Assembly: GCA_012295275.1 (NCBI GenBank)
Contig: CM022677.1
Coordinates: 14,817,943-14,881,942 of the forward strand
DNA length: 64,000 bases
Origin: Chrysomallon squamiferum
Lineage: Eukaryota; Mollusca; Gastropoda; Neomphalida; Peltospiridae
Reading direction: 5' to 3'
The notes beneath the pieces were generated by a model that saw only the letters and a program-made list of their open reading frames with translations, was not told the origin of the DNA and searched no databases. Both the position numbers and the translations under genes were made by a program. The first letter of the stretch is position 1. Every line of letters starts with the position of its first letter. Below are positions 9,040 through 22,200 of this stretch, piece by piece.

Positions 9040-9183
9040 CCGTGGCGCAACATTAACGTCGTAACTTATATTACACTATAGATTAAAATGATAATTTCAA
9101 GTAAGAACGTCGATTGTACAGAATACCCTTAATTTGGGAAATACAGAGCGTACTTTCAGTTCATTTTAATTTTTAATTTATTA

Positions 9184-9221
<38 letters not shown>

Positions 9222-11790
9222 TATGAAAAATAGAAGAAAACTTAAATGATATTCCATTATGTATACAGTTATCACATTTATTTTGTAAAACGAGTGCAGT
9301 TTACACTATGAATCATATAACATAACATAATTATAAACAAGCAAAAATAAGGTGATATTTTAAATTAAGGATACCGCTATTTTCACGAATAAATTATATA
9401 ACATTACATAATTATAAACAAGCAAAAATAAGGTGTCAGTTTTACTTAAGGATAACGCTATTTGCACTGTTCGTTTTACCACTGAGTTATAAAAATAAAT
9501 TTTAAAAACGTGTGCACTTTTGTGTAGTAGTTTACACGGGATTTTCGTTACATTGTGTTACACAGAACATTCACAGTTAGAGAGTAGCGGTGACACCAAC
9601 CGTGTAAATTGTAAGAGAAGTCCGCCGATATCTTGAATAACTATGAATATCCTTCCAGATTAGCTACCATTTTTTCTTAGTTTAGAAAAAAGTGTCTGCA
9701 CTACATGTCTAATTATAAATATGTTTTGTGCTATAATAAAATATATATATATATAGATATGTCTCTAAAAAAATAATAACATTGTCTTAAAAACACTACG
9801 TTATTTTTTCTGAGTAAATAATTATTCTGACCTGATGTAGTAAACACAACATAAATTACGTTGAGAAATATCACATTAATATCACAGTTGCTAATGAATT
9901 AACATTTTTATCTGGTTGCGATATTTTATTCCTGAATATTCACTGTACTTCTCAACTAGAAATATCAAGATGAATATCACTTCATATATAATAAATTACT
10001 TGCTAATATTTAACAGAGAAACCCCAGCTTTTCAATACACACCTGTCTACAAAAAGAAAATCAATATTTAATTATCATTTGAGATGCAACTAAAAACCAA
10101 TGCTGATTTTGATAGTAACAGAGCAATTAGGTATTTGGAAACCCTCTTTATTTCTAAATTTCTCAACTATCCTTCGTGAATGAGATGATATTCAGTTAGT
10201 TATACGACAAAACACTGATAATTACAGGTATGATTTCACTGTGAACATTCAGAAATATAGATAGAACTTCGGTGTTGTAATTTTTTAAAATAATAGTAGC
10301 TTTGTATGTGACTCAAAAATATATCGAGAAATAAAGAGGGCGCATCTAGTGTAACATTTTATAAACACTAGAAACATGTTTCACTGAAAAACCACACAGC
10401 AGAACATTGTGCTAACTTCAGATACCGCTTTGAAATGTCCATTTTATTAAACGTGATGTGATATTTTACTTTGCTAATTCTACATCGTATAACAGGTGTA
10501 ATTTTACTGTACGTGGAACTTAAATATTATGTACACTACAGAAAATACTGACAACTATAGTTAATTAGACATTACTGACAGTTATAAATAATTCTGCATG
10601 GCGTTGTGAAAATAAGCGGTTTAATTACTTATAAAAAGAAAAAGATGAGAATTAATTATGAGCAGTGATATTTAGTTTGTTGGTTAAGTATGTTGACGAA
10701 TTGTTAATCTCATATTTTATTAATTATAGTTTGTTACATCAGGTTATACTGAAAAATATCAGAATCATAATAGTGTGTACTGATTAGCTGAGAACAAGCA
10801 AGGTTAACATGTCATTTTATTATGCGAATTTTAATTTTTTCATTACATTCATTAAAAGGTGTACATCAGCGCAAGTTGTATAGTGTAATATTCTTTACAT
10901 TTCTTATTATACCTGAAGTTCTCTTACATTAGATATTAATATAACCGCTCCACCAGTAAGTATCAATGAGTCAGTGAAGCAGACACCATATTTGTCAACA
11001 GCTAAATAACAACAGTAATAATAACACTTTAATATTTTTATTTTTTATTTTGTTTTTATTTTTCTGTAAAAACGGAAGCTTCCTATATATGTTTGACGCT
11101 ATTCTCTTAGTTTCATTAGAACTGTTCTGAGTGCGGATATAAAAATTACTTCGAACTTTTTATTAGGCCTCGTAAAGTTATCAGAGAAATCATATTTATT
11201 CTTAATGTATTGTTTCTGTCGAGATAAAAATTAAATACTTCTTTTTAAAAAAATATATAATAATGATAATAATAATAATTAATTGGTTCATTTATAATAT
11301 AATTACATGAGAAATCGTGAACTTTTATAAAACCACATTTAACTAAAAATATCGCTGTTTACACTGATAATGTTACCCATCGATAACAAAATAAGACGCA
11401 AGTTTTATAACGTCTGTATTATTTATATGAGACATTAAAATTACATTAATTAGAGATTATCAGTTATATTATTGAATAAACATGGAATTTCATTCGAGAT
11501 TAACTTACTTTTCTCAGTGTTTAAAAAAAAATCTGATATATTCTTAATTTGGGGGAAAACAAAAATAATATTAATATTAATAATAAAAGTTCTGGTAGAG
11601 ATGTTTATTGCATTCGTAACAGTTCATTCAAATTTATCTTAAAAATGCATTAATAATGAAAAACAAGGCAGCAATAGAAAATATAAAACAAATATATTTA
11701 TTTTAATAAATATCAACATTATTAATTATAACATCTAAACAACAAGTGTAAGTTAAATAGATATTTCTCTGTACAGAAGACAGCAGGTAC
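9040..11790. repeat. Segmental duplication 1, left copy
   Basis: Blocks here recur in the same order and orientation at 30295-32550. Examples are the stretch around 9090-9150 versus 30340-30410, the block ATTCCTGAATATTCACTGTA (about 9930 versus 31325), GTTTGACGCTATTCT (about 11091 versus 31513), and the segment ending AAGTGTAAGTTAAATAGATA. The copies have diverged by substitutions and many indels. The block includes the 3' end of the gene at 11.7-15.8 kb. Otherwise it is AT-rich with an (ATT)n at about 9186-9221 and no coding sequence I can support. Confidence 0.75.
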
Positions 11791-12090
11791 AGATCTAGGG
11801 TGTGCTGTGTTAACATATTTGTGTGATGAGAAAATATCACAAATGTTCTCTTACTCGTCTACCATATAACACTTTCCATTTATTTTTTTATCACACACAC
11901 TGCCTGAAATAAAAAATAAACAGTTACCAAGTAAAATTTCTCAAAACAGATTGTCATAGAATTTTATAGTATTTTAAAAGAATGAGAAAGAGAGAGACAA
12001 AGATGAAGCCGGCAAGAAAGATATAATGAGAGAGAGAAAAAAATAATAAGGAAGATGATCAAAATAAAATAAAATAGGAGTGAAATATTG

Positions 12091-12140
<50 letters not shown>

Positions 12141-12395
12141 TATACAAACATGGATTTGCACACATTTTTTACCATACTCTTATTAGCTTCACAAAGTGTA
12201 CTTATCATTCCAGTTTTATTTTGTAATTTGACCTTTTTTGTTTTAATCAAAACCCCAACATGTAGTTAAAAAAGAAATACCCCCAAAATATATATATTTA
12301 CAAACATCAGAAATAAACCTGTTTTAGTAGAACCAATTAATACTATTTATTTATTCATTCATTTATTTGCTAGTTTGTTATAATCAGTGTAAGTA

Positions 12396-12433
<38 letters not shown>

Positions 12434-15038
12434 GAGCAACTGACCATGGGTAGTAACTTTTCATACCATAAGGGAAATAACTCTTTAGATAAAACTTGTG
12501 CAAATTAATCTTAAATTGTTAAAACATATGAAATAATGAAAGAAAGCAAATGCATTTCCCACCCAAATTAGAAACAAAATCAATAATAATAAACACCCTG
12601 AACACAATTTCATACCTGTTTTATATTTACCAAGAAACATTAACAAAAATCAAATTCAACAGCAAAATTGTAAAAAATATAAAAATTAATTAATTAAAAA
12701 TGGCTACAAAAAACATTATGCTGATACTGTCAAATTACATGTGCATTATAAACAAATAACAAAAATAATGTAAAATGAGACTATAATTTAACTACATTTG
12801 TCACTTATTTATTTATTTATGTTTTTACCTGTTTTAAATTGTAACATTGGATACTTAATTACTTTATTTAAAAGGAGCTAGTATCAAAAATTAATCTAGA
12901 AATCTTTTTTTTTTTTTTAAAGTCTGCTAAATAAATTAATTTGATGCTTTATTTGCTGAGTTTATTTTCTATTTTGTGCACACATATGCAGGCCTGCACT
13001 CACATACACACATCCAAGACACAAAACAAACACAGAAAATAACACACATACAAACATTACAATACTCACATAACAGAAAATACACAAACACAGCCACACA
13101 CACACCCACACACAGACTCACATTCACTTAGGCAAAACCCACACATACACACAAACAGACATACCAACATACATACTGACTTACATACCCACATACAGTG
13201 CAGAACACAAATTTAATAAATAATAACTGATAATATCAAAAACACTTCTTATAAAAAACACTTCCATGAAATCAAAGATAAAGATCAGTTTGAAAACAAA
13301 AATCTAATAAAAAATATGATTTCCTTCATAAACGTTGGTCCTGTGTATTTTATCAGCACATAAATATTAGTATCAGTGTGTGTGTAATTAACTGCATATT
13401 TTATCATGTAATTATGTGTATCAGAAAATGTTGATTAGAGCATTAAAAAAGCATACGAACAGGATGGTAGAAAGTATTATTTTCTATATCAGAACACTGG
13501 ATAGAGGCAACAATCATCAGTTAAGTTGTATGGTTGAAATTAACATTCTTTGTATCAGAAATTTTCTATAGAGCATTTTTAAAATCATTTTCTATGAAGC
13601 TGAATTGACATTGTCTATATCAGAAAATACAGAATGGCATAGAAAACTTAACCTCTATAACCAGGGAAAAAACTGGATATATTATTAACAATACCACTTT
13701 ATTATCAGACAAGCAGAACATAAGAAAATATGTCAGAAAATACTGAACATATTATTAATAATATTAATTTATCCTCATACAAAAACTGGACAAGAGAAAA
13801 CTATTCTCTCAGAATGTACCTGATAGAACTGTAATTGAAAACAATTTTCTTTCATCAGATAAGCTACACAATCACTGTCACCACATTCTACTTCAGTGTA
13901 CACAGGGTGAGCTAATCTGTAAGTGTGACGTTTCCATGACTCCTCTGTGTTCTGCAGGATTAGTTCATGATGAACTGAATCTTCATCCTCTTCTCCATTT
14001 CTTGTCTGAGAAAAACATTCCAATATTTAATATTAATGTAATTAGGTATTGGTTTGTACAGTTTGTATTATTTATCTTTGTCAACCAGTAGCTGATATAT
14101 TTTTCATTCTTAAACATTCATTCCTTTATTTATATAGTTTGAAAAAAAACAATGGCTATCAAAAACTCACATTTATTTAAAGATAAGCTTTCATTCCTGT
14201 CCATTTTACAAAAAGAAATGACAAAATTTTATAAGCAGATGGTACCAATATATATAATTACAAATGAAAGGACTTCTTTTTAAATTTTAAAATTTGTTTT
14301 ATCAATTACCATTAATTGTTTTAACATCTTTTTTTATATGTGTTCCTTCTATCAAAGCAAAAACCAACTACTTTGTTAAATCAGATGTACAACAGACACA
14401 ACTAGGTATCATAATTGTGCACATACACTTTGTGAACAGGGAAAGACAGTGAAAGAAACAAAGGAAGTGAAAGAGAAAATCAGAGATGCTAAGAGAAAAT
14501 TGGAGATAGTGAGAGAGACTATGACATCATCACTATACCTGACTTTTATCTCCAGTTCTGTACTTTTAACATCATCAACTTTTATGTTAATTCTTGACAT
14601 TATGAATGACTGTCTAAATATCTTAGCCTAGATAACAAAAAACACATTTTTTTAATTTTTCATAATAATCATTGTTAGTGTTAAACAACAAGGTTACAGT
14701 TGGGAGAAATATTTACAGTAAAAATTGCTGAAACAGATATTTACAGATTATATGATTAGACATACATACAGATAGACAGACACATAGGTACATATATAGA
14801 TAAACAAACAGACTAAGTAACATAAAGTCAGAGACTTACATACTGACAGAAAGCTAGAAAATTAGACAAATATAAAACAAATACAGAGGTACATAGATAT
14901 ATTTATTTAGAAAGTAAGTTTATTTAGAGACTGGTAGATATTGGTTAGATAGGTAGGTTGATGATGTAGACCAACAGACAGACAGACAGTTTATTGTAGA
15001 CCTACACTGGTAAATAGATATATAGTTACTAGGCAGAT

Positions 15039-15072
<34 letters not shown>

Positions 15073-15811
15073 CACACAGAAAGAGTGAGAGGCTGACATA
15101 TTGGGAGTAGCAGGTAAATCAAATGACATTTATATATAATTAATCAAACATTGATGATTTAAATGGAATACCTCTACTCTGTTGAAGTAATCTATAGCCT
15201 TGTCTACAGATACAGAATCAGACATCAGTTTCCATTCTATTCCACTGTTTGATCAAATAACTGGATGCAGAAAAATTCAAGCAGTAGCAGTAATGGTAGC
15301 AGTAGTACCTGATTATATGTGAGAAGGAAATATCTTGTTCTTTACATTAAAAAGAAAGGTAAGTTTCAGAAATTAATGTAAAAGTTGATATTAAAACTGG
15401 ATACAAAAGTTGAGATATACATGTTAAGTAATGAGAAATGTTATTTCATGTTAATCATTTCATATTTATTAATTTCTCTCCTCCTCTTTCTCACACACAC
15501 AAACACACACACACAAACACACACACACACAAACACACACACAAACACACACACACACACTACATTAATAACTATTTTCTTGTTCTTTTATTTCTAAATA
15601 CATACATAGCTTCATATAGATTCAAAATACATTCATATGTGTGTGTGTATTTGTTATAATAATAACTTTTTAAAAATATTTATCCAAAAATTACACACAC
15701 ACACACGCACACACACATACACACACACATGAAAAAACAAAAATCTTCAAAAACAGAATACAGCACATACATATACTTTGGCTGGACAGCACTTCATATT
15801 ACCCAGCATTC
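11697..15811 (-). CDS. Multi-exon host gene, unrecognised product
   Basis: At least four good exon candidates lie in order on the minus strand: 15777-15811, 15172-15244, 13820-14005 and a terminal exon from 11903. A weak fifth candidate is at 12173-12232. Exons 15172-15244 and 13820-14005 join exactly in phase. The terminal exon is followed by a poly(A) signal near 11697-11702. The encoded text is acidic and Cys/His-containing, without a domain I can name. The first exon does not match the phase of the second, so at least one exon is missing from this model. The span given is the whole locus, not a continuous CDS. Confidence 0.5.
11851..11903 (-). CDS. Candidate terminal exon
   Basis: A strong acceptor (TTTATTTTTTATTTCAG) is present. 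In phase 0 it ends after seven codons (TAA at 11882-11880). In phase 1 it reads SVCDKKINGKCYMVDE and ends with TAA at 11853-11851. A 3' UTR of about 150 bases leads to AATAAA near 11702-11697. Part of this UTR is shared with the paralogous end at 32.5 kb. Confidence 0.4.
12092..12136. repeat. (CA)n microsatellite
   Basis: An uninterrupted run of about 22 CA units. Confidence 0.95.
12173..12232 (-). CDS. Weak candidate exon
   Basis: This is 20 codons, phase 0 to 0 (starts VKLQNKTGMISTLCEANKSM), with donor GTAAAA but a poor A-rich acceptor. It would fit in phase after 13820-14005. Confidence 0.2.
12390..13780. other. Intronic or intergenic spacer
   Basis: AT-rich sequence with an (ATT)n run at about 12397-12432 and CA-rich low complexity at about 12980-13200. 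I see nothing else to annotate. Confidence 0.6.
13820..14005 (-). CDS. Coding exon, 62 codons
   Basis: This exon is exactly 186 nt, phase 0 to 0, with strong acceptor AATGTTTTTCTCAG and donor CAG|GTACAT. It begins TRNGEEDEDSVHHELILQNT, continues with ESWKRHTYRLAHPVYTEVE and CGDSDCVAYLMKENCFQLQF, and ends YQ. Exact splice boundaries with no stop make this the best-supported host exon in the window. I do not recognise the family. Confidence 0.6.
15041..15730. repeat. Cluster of (CA)n microsatellites
   Basis: CA runs lie at about 15041-15070, 15491-15560 (interrupted by AAACAC) and 15692-15730. Confidence 0.9.
15172..15244 (-). CDS. Coding exon
   Basis: This exon is 73 nt with acceptor TTGATCAAACAG and donor GTATTC. 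After one split base it has 24 codons reading GIEWKLMSDSVSVDKAIDYF and four more. It ends in phase 0 and joins in frame to 13820-14005. Confidence 0.55.
15777..15811 (-). CDS. Candidate first coding exon
   Basis: Acceptor TTATCTTCCTCTAG is followed by GA ATG, then MLGNMKCCPAK and donor GTATAT (or GTATGT nine bases on). A still earlier 18-nt segment near 15913-15930 ending in CCTG|GTAAAC could be a 5' exon. Confidence 0.4.
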
Positions 15812-16920
15812 CTAGAGGAAGATAAATAAATAAATAAATGATATGATAAATTTCAATAAATGTGAACCATATAAATGTTAAAATAAAAACTAACCATAAC
15901 TGTTTACCAGGATGTCCTCCAAGTGCTGTCAGTTAAATCAGGAAGCTGTGTGCAACTAAAGGGAGACAACTACAAGATGATTCAATTTTCTCCCCTGACT
16001 TCTTGACAGTGAAACCTTAAAATTAATTAAGTTTAATGTCACGTAATGTTTTTAACAAATGATTGGTAACTATTTAAAATACACTAATAGTAACAAACAA
16101 GTTATCAGAATAATACTGGTTCTAAAAAATCACTAATAATAGTAATTTTCAGAAAACAAAATATATTGATAGTCTATCAACAATACAAGTTTACAACTTC
16201 ATTATTGTTCAGGTCTGCTTGGCATATCACTGGCAAACACTAGCAATATGACATCTCAACGGAATCACGTTTTGAATTAGAAAGAACATCTGCACTAGTA
16301 ACAAAAATGTATACTGAAATACTAATTATCTGAGATTACTAGGTAACTTGTTTTATTAAAACAATGAATACTGTTGAGAATAATGTAGGAATATTGTTAT
16401 GTGCAGTTTTGTATCTCTTAAGTGCTGTAACTAGTGTAGTTCTGACCTCAGATCATTTGAAAAAGCGAATACGAAAAAACCAGTGAAAAAGAAAAACATC
16501 TGATCACAACTGAATAACAAACATGAAGAAGAAACATAATACTGCCAACAATTATAACTAGCCTGTAAAAAAATAATAACAATAATAATAATAAAAAAAA
16601 GACTCTAATTCTTTAAATAACCATGAGCAGGATAACAAAATTAAAATGATAAAAGAAAGAGACTGAAGAACTAAAAGAAATAATATAGTATATTTTAAGT
16701 GATGTCAGGAAAAAAAAGTAAATAACAAATAATAGTAACATAAAAGAATAAGCAGAAACTAGGAAATGAAAAATAAGAAACAAAAAGAATGAAGAAGAAA
16801 ATTAACAAGAATATGGATGGTCAGTACATTCCAAAAAAAAAATAATAATAATAATAATCATAATAATAATAATAATAAATACAAATTTAAAAAATAAAAT
16901 AATAATAATAAATAAATAAT

Positions 16921-17073
16921 CAAAAATATTAAAATAAAAACTAAGAATTTAAAATATGAAGAAACAAAAAGAAAGAAGAATAAGAACTACAAAGAGAAAC
17001 TCGGAGACTGAAAAATAATAAGTAAATTGTAATATAAAATCTTGCAAAAATAACTGAAAATAAGTAGATTCAA

Positions 17074-17105
<32 letters not shown>

Positions 17106-17290
17106 CTTTTTTTTTTTTTAAATAATAAATAAATAATCAAAAATATTAAAATAAAAACTAAGAATTTAAAATATGAAGAAACAAAAAGAAAGAAGAATAA
17201 GAACTACAAAAAGAAACTCGGAGACTGAAAAATAATAAGTAAATTGTAATATTATAAAATCTTGCAAAAATACCTGAAAATAAATACAGA
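16921..17290. repeat. Tandem duplication, 217-bp period
   Basis: The sequence from 16921 recurs from 17138 with few differences for about 150 bases (for example AAACTCGGAGACTGAAAAAT in both). An (AAT)n run and poly(T) separate the copies. Confidence 0.85.
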
Positions 17291-18495
17291 AAGAGGAACA
17301 CAAAAGAAAAAGAAGATTATGAAGAAACTACCATATAGAAAAATAACAAGAAACAATAATCATGGTAAACAGGTTAAAAATAAATAATCAAATAACTTTA
17401 AAGAAAACACAAACATTAAAACAAATAAAAACAATATGAATAAATATGAATAAACACAGGAATAAGAAGAAACAAGAATAATAAAACAGAAGAAGACAGA
17501 AGAATTAAGATACCACACACACATGCTGCACAAACAATGAAAATAATTTATTTTTATCAATCTTGATTTAAATCATTTTGTAAAGAAAGATTTATTCGGG
17601 ATCATTTGTTATTTTCAGGCTGCTAAAACTGTTGCATATTATGACATCTAAAATAATATTATGATGCTTGCCGAAGGATGAAGTTAATGTCTTTATATCG
17701 CTTCATCTCAGAATTTTGTTTATACATGGTAGACTTTTTTGATAGTGTAAATGATGTAATCGAGACCTGTTTTCAACTCACATGTGACTTTGCATCTGCT
17801 AGAAAAAATTTAAATAATAAAATCAGACGGTTCAATAAGAACTATTCATTTATTAAAATTATACAACACCAAAACAGATGAAGATGCACTACAGAGCACT
17901 CAATAATGTAAATAAAATCTCTTAAATTCTAACAGAAATACAAATAAGCTTCTCTTTTTTCTTCTTCTTTTTTTAGCACTGAAAGAATTTATTGAATTTT
18001 AAATTTTTATTTATTTATTTTCAGTATTACTTTTTTCAATCACAAAATAAAAACAAAATATTTCTTGTTCTTTTTTAATTAACATTTTTCTTCTTTCTGT
18101 TTTGTTTCTTTCTTTCTTACTTAATATTATAAGTTTATACTAAATATTCCTTAATTAGGACTATTATTATTATTATTATTATTAGTAGTAGTAGTAGTAA
18201 TAGTATTTCTTTTTCCAAAATAAAAAAAAGAGTAAGTTTGTTGAGTGAGAATAATAAAATAATAATTATTATTTAAAATCTGTACTGAAATATATTTAAT
18301 TTGCATTTTTACCAACAATAGCAAAAATGAAAATGTATAAAAATATGTATAATGAATGTGAAAATTAACCCTGAACAATGTGCATATTTTCTTTTCAACA
18401 ATGGAATATATCTATATATTCATTTAAAAAATCCACTTTCATTCTGAAAATGAACAATAAAAATGTATGTAGGTAGGTCACTGTGTCATGATATG

Positions 18496-18501
<6 letters not shown>

Positions 18502-18560
<59 letters not shown>
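18502..18560. repeat. (GA)n microsatellite
   Basis: About 29 GA units. Confidence 0.95.
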
Positions 18561-18564
<4 letters not shown>

Positions 18565-19059
18565 GTGATGAGAGTGTACTTTTTTATGGGTTATAAATGG
18601 ACAGACAAACAGAAAGATACATATGGATTTTGAAAGTTGTTATGCATGCAGGAGATGAGTGAGACAGAGAGACTCAGAGGTAGAGAGAGTTTGATAGATT
18701 AAATGAAGCTGAATAAAGTCATAAAAAATAAATATTATCTGTGAATATCATGCAGTTCATCAGCTAGTTTATGTATATTATTCTAACACAAAACAAAACT
18801 GCAGTGATTAAAATGCTGAAGTGTTATCTTGATGTGAACTTGACTTTTATCACCTACAAATCTATGTTTATTAAAGTTAACAGATTTGAATCCTGAACGA
18901 GGAAGTGATCCAGCTGATTAAAAAAAATAATAATTGAACAAAATAATGCAGACACTGCAACAGTAACACTGAAACTAATCATTTCATATATATAAAGTTT
19001 TATCTGGTAGGAAACAGAGTTGTAAGGATTTACATCTGCTTCTTCCTGATCAATGGCAG

Positions 19060-19215
19060 TTTATAACATAATTACCACCAACTTGATGGCTGTGCATTTG
19101 GAAGGTACAGTTTTCAGGAATATCGAGGAATAATTGAAGATAGCTTGGGTTTCAAGATCTCCATAGATGACAAAAGACAAATTACACACAGACAAGAGAA
19201 ATCCCCAAAACACAA
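19060..19215 (+). other. Short coding-like stretch before the minisatellite
   Basis: On the plus strand one frame reads YHQLDGCAFGRYSFQEYRGI and continues through GFKISIDDKRQ without a stop into the minisatellite. An internal AG acceptor (ACAGTTTTCAG) lies within it. The minus strand is open as well. No family is recognised and it may be chance. Confidence 0.2.
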
Positions 19216-19254
19216 AACAACAGTGAACAAAAGAAACACCAAACAGTACCAACC

Positions 19255-22200
19255 ATTTACACACTCTTCACAACAAGCAGACAATAACACAGACCTCTCC
19301 ACTCTTCACAACAAACACACAATAACACACACCTCTCCACTCTTTACAACAAGCACACAATAACACAGACCTCTCCACTCTTCACAACAAGCACACACAA
19401 AACACAGGTCTCTCACTTCACAACAAGCAGACAATAACACAGACCTCTCCACTCTTCACAACAAACACACAATAACACAGACCTCTCCACTCTTCACAAC
19501 AAGCACACAATAACACAGACCTCTCCACTCTTCACAACAAGCACACAATAACACAGACCTCTCCACTCTTCACAACAAGCACACATACCTCTCCACTCTT
19601 CACAACAAGCACACAATAACACAGACCTCTCCACTCTTCACAACAAGCACACAATAACACAGACCTCTCCACTCTTCACAACAAGCACACAATAACACAG
19701 GTCTCTCCACTCTTCACAACAAGCACACAATAACACAGGTCTCTCCACTCTTCACAACAAGCACAATAACACAGGTCTCTCCACTCTTCACAACAAGCAC
19801 ACAATAACACAGGTCCTCTCACTCTTCACAACAAGCACACAATAACACAGACCTCTCCACTCTTCACAACAAGCACACAATAACACAGACCTCTCAACTC
19901 TTCACAACAAGCACACAATAACACAGACCTCTCTCCACTCTTCACAACAAGAACACAGGCCTCTCCACTCTTCACAACAAGCAAACAATAACACAGACCT
20001 CTCAACTCTTCACAACAAGCACACAATAACACAGGTCTCTCCACTCTTCACAACAAGCACACAATAACACAGACCTCTCCACTCTTCACAACAAGCACAC
20101 ACACAGGTCTCTCACACAGACCTCTCCACTCTTCACAACAAGCACACAATAACACAGACACAGACCTCTCCACTCTTCACAACAAGCACACAATAACACA
20201 GACCTCTCCACTCTTCTTCACAACAAGCACACAATAACACAGACCTCTCTCCACTCTTCACAACAAGCACACAATAACACAGACCTCCACTCTTCACAAC
20301 AAGCACACAAATAACACAGACCTCTCCACTCTTCACAACAAAGCACACAATAACACAGACCTCTCCACTCTTCACAACAAGCACACAAATAACACAGACA
20401 AGCTCTTCACACAAGAACACAGACCTCTCCACTCTTCACAACAAGCACACAATAACACAGACCTCTCCACTCTTCACAACAAGCACACAATAACACAGAC
20501 CTCTCAACTCTTCACAAACAAGCACACAATAACACAGACCTCTCAACTCTTCACTCTTCACAACAAGACCTCTCAAATCAAACACAATAACACAGACCTC
20601 TCCACTCTTCACAACAAGCACACAATAACACAGACCTCTCCACTCTTCACAACAAGCACACAATAACACAGGTCTCTCCACTCTTCACAACAAGCACACA
20701 ATAACACAGACCTCTCACTCTTCACAACAAGCACACAATAACACAGACCTCTCAACTCTTCACAACAAGCACACAATAACACAGACCTCTCCTCACTCTC
20801 TTCACAACAAGTACACAATAACACAGACCTCTCCACACAAGACCTCTCCACTCTTCACAACAAGCACACAAATAACACAGACCTCTCCACTCTTCACAAC
20901 AAGCACACAATAACACAGACCTCTCCACTCTTCACAACAACACAGGTCTCTCCACTCTTCACAACAAGTACACAATAACACAGGTCTCTCCACTCTTCAC
21001 AACAGGTACACAATAACACAGACCTCTCCACTCTTCACAACAAGCACACAATAACACAGACCTCTCCACTCTTCACAACAAGCACACAATAACACAGACC
21101 TCTCCACTCTTCACAACAAGCACACAATAACACAGACCTCTCCACTCTTCACAACAAGCACACAATAACACAGACCTCTCCACTCTTCACAACAACAAGC
21201 ACACAATAACACAGACCTCTCCACTCTTCACAACAAGCACACAATAACAACACAGACCTCTCCACTCTTCACAACAAGCACACAATAACACAGACCTCTC
21301 CACTCTTCACAACAAGCACACAATAACACAGGTCTCCACTCTTCACAACTCTTCAATAAACAAGACCTCTCCAATAACAACAAGCACACAATACCCTCTC
21401 TCCACTCTTCACAACAAGCACACAAATAACACAGACCTCTCCACTCTTCACACAACAAGGAACACAGACACTCCACTCTTTCACAACAAGCACACAATAA
21501 CACAGACCTCTCCACTCTTCAACAACAAGCACACAAGGTCTCTCAACACAGACAACAAGCTCAATAACACAGGTCTTCTTCACAACAAGCACACAATAAC
21601 ACAGGTCTCTCCACTCTTCACAACAAGCACACAATAACACAGACCTCTCCACTCTTCACAACAAGCACACAATAACACAGACCTCTCCACTCTTCAAACA
21701 AATAACACAACAACACAGACCTCTCCACTCTTCACAACAACAAGCACACAATAACACAGACCTCTCCACTCTTCACAACAAGCACACACAATAACACAGA
21801 CCTCTCCACTCTTCACAACAAGCACACACAATAACACAGACCTCTCCACTCTTTCACAACACAACAAGCACAACTTTCAACAAGACCTCTCACAGGTCTC
21901 TCCACTTCACAACAACAACACAATAACACAGACCTCTCCACTCTTCACAACAAGCACACAACAACACAGACCTCTCCACTCTTCACAACAAGCACACAAT
22001 AACACAGACCTCTCTCTCACTCTTTCACAACAAGCACACAATAACACAGGTCTCCTCTCACTTCACAACAAGCACACAATAACACAGACCTCTCCACTCT
22101 TCTCCACTCTTCAACAAGCACACAATAACACACAGACCTCTCCACTCTTCACAACAAGCACACAATAACACAGGTCTCTCCACTCTTCACAACAAGCACA

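Larger units (their letters stand above)
16000..19050. other. AT-rich spacer with microsatellites
   Basis: A-rich and AAT-rich sequence without a supportable gene. It contains the tandem duplication at 16921-17290 and the (GA)n at 18502-18560, described separately. Confidence 0.6.
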
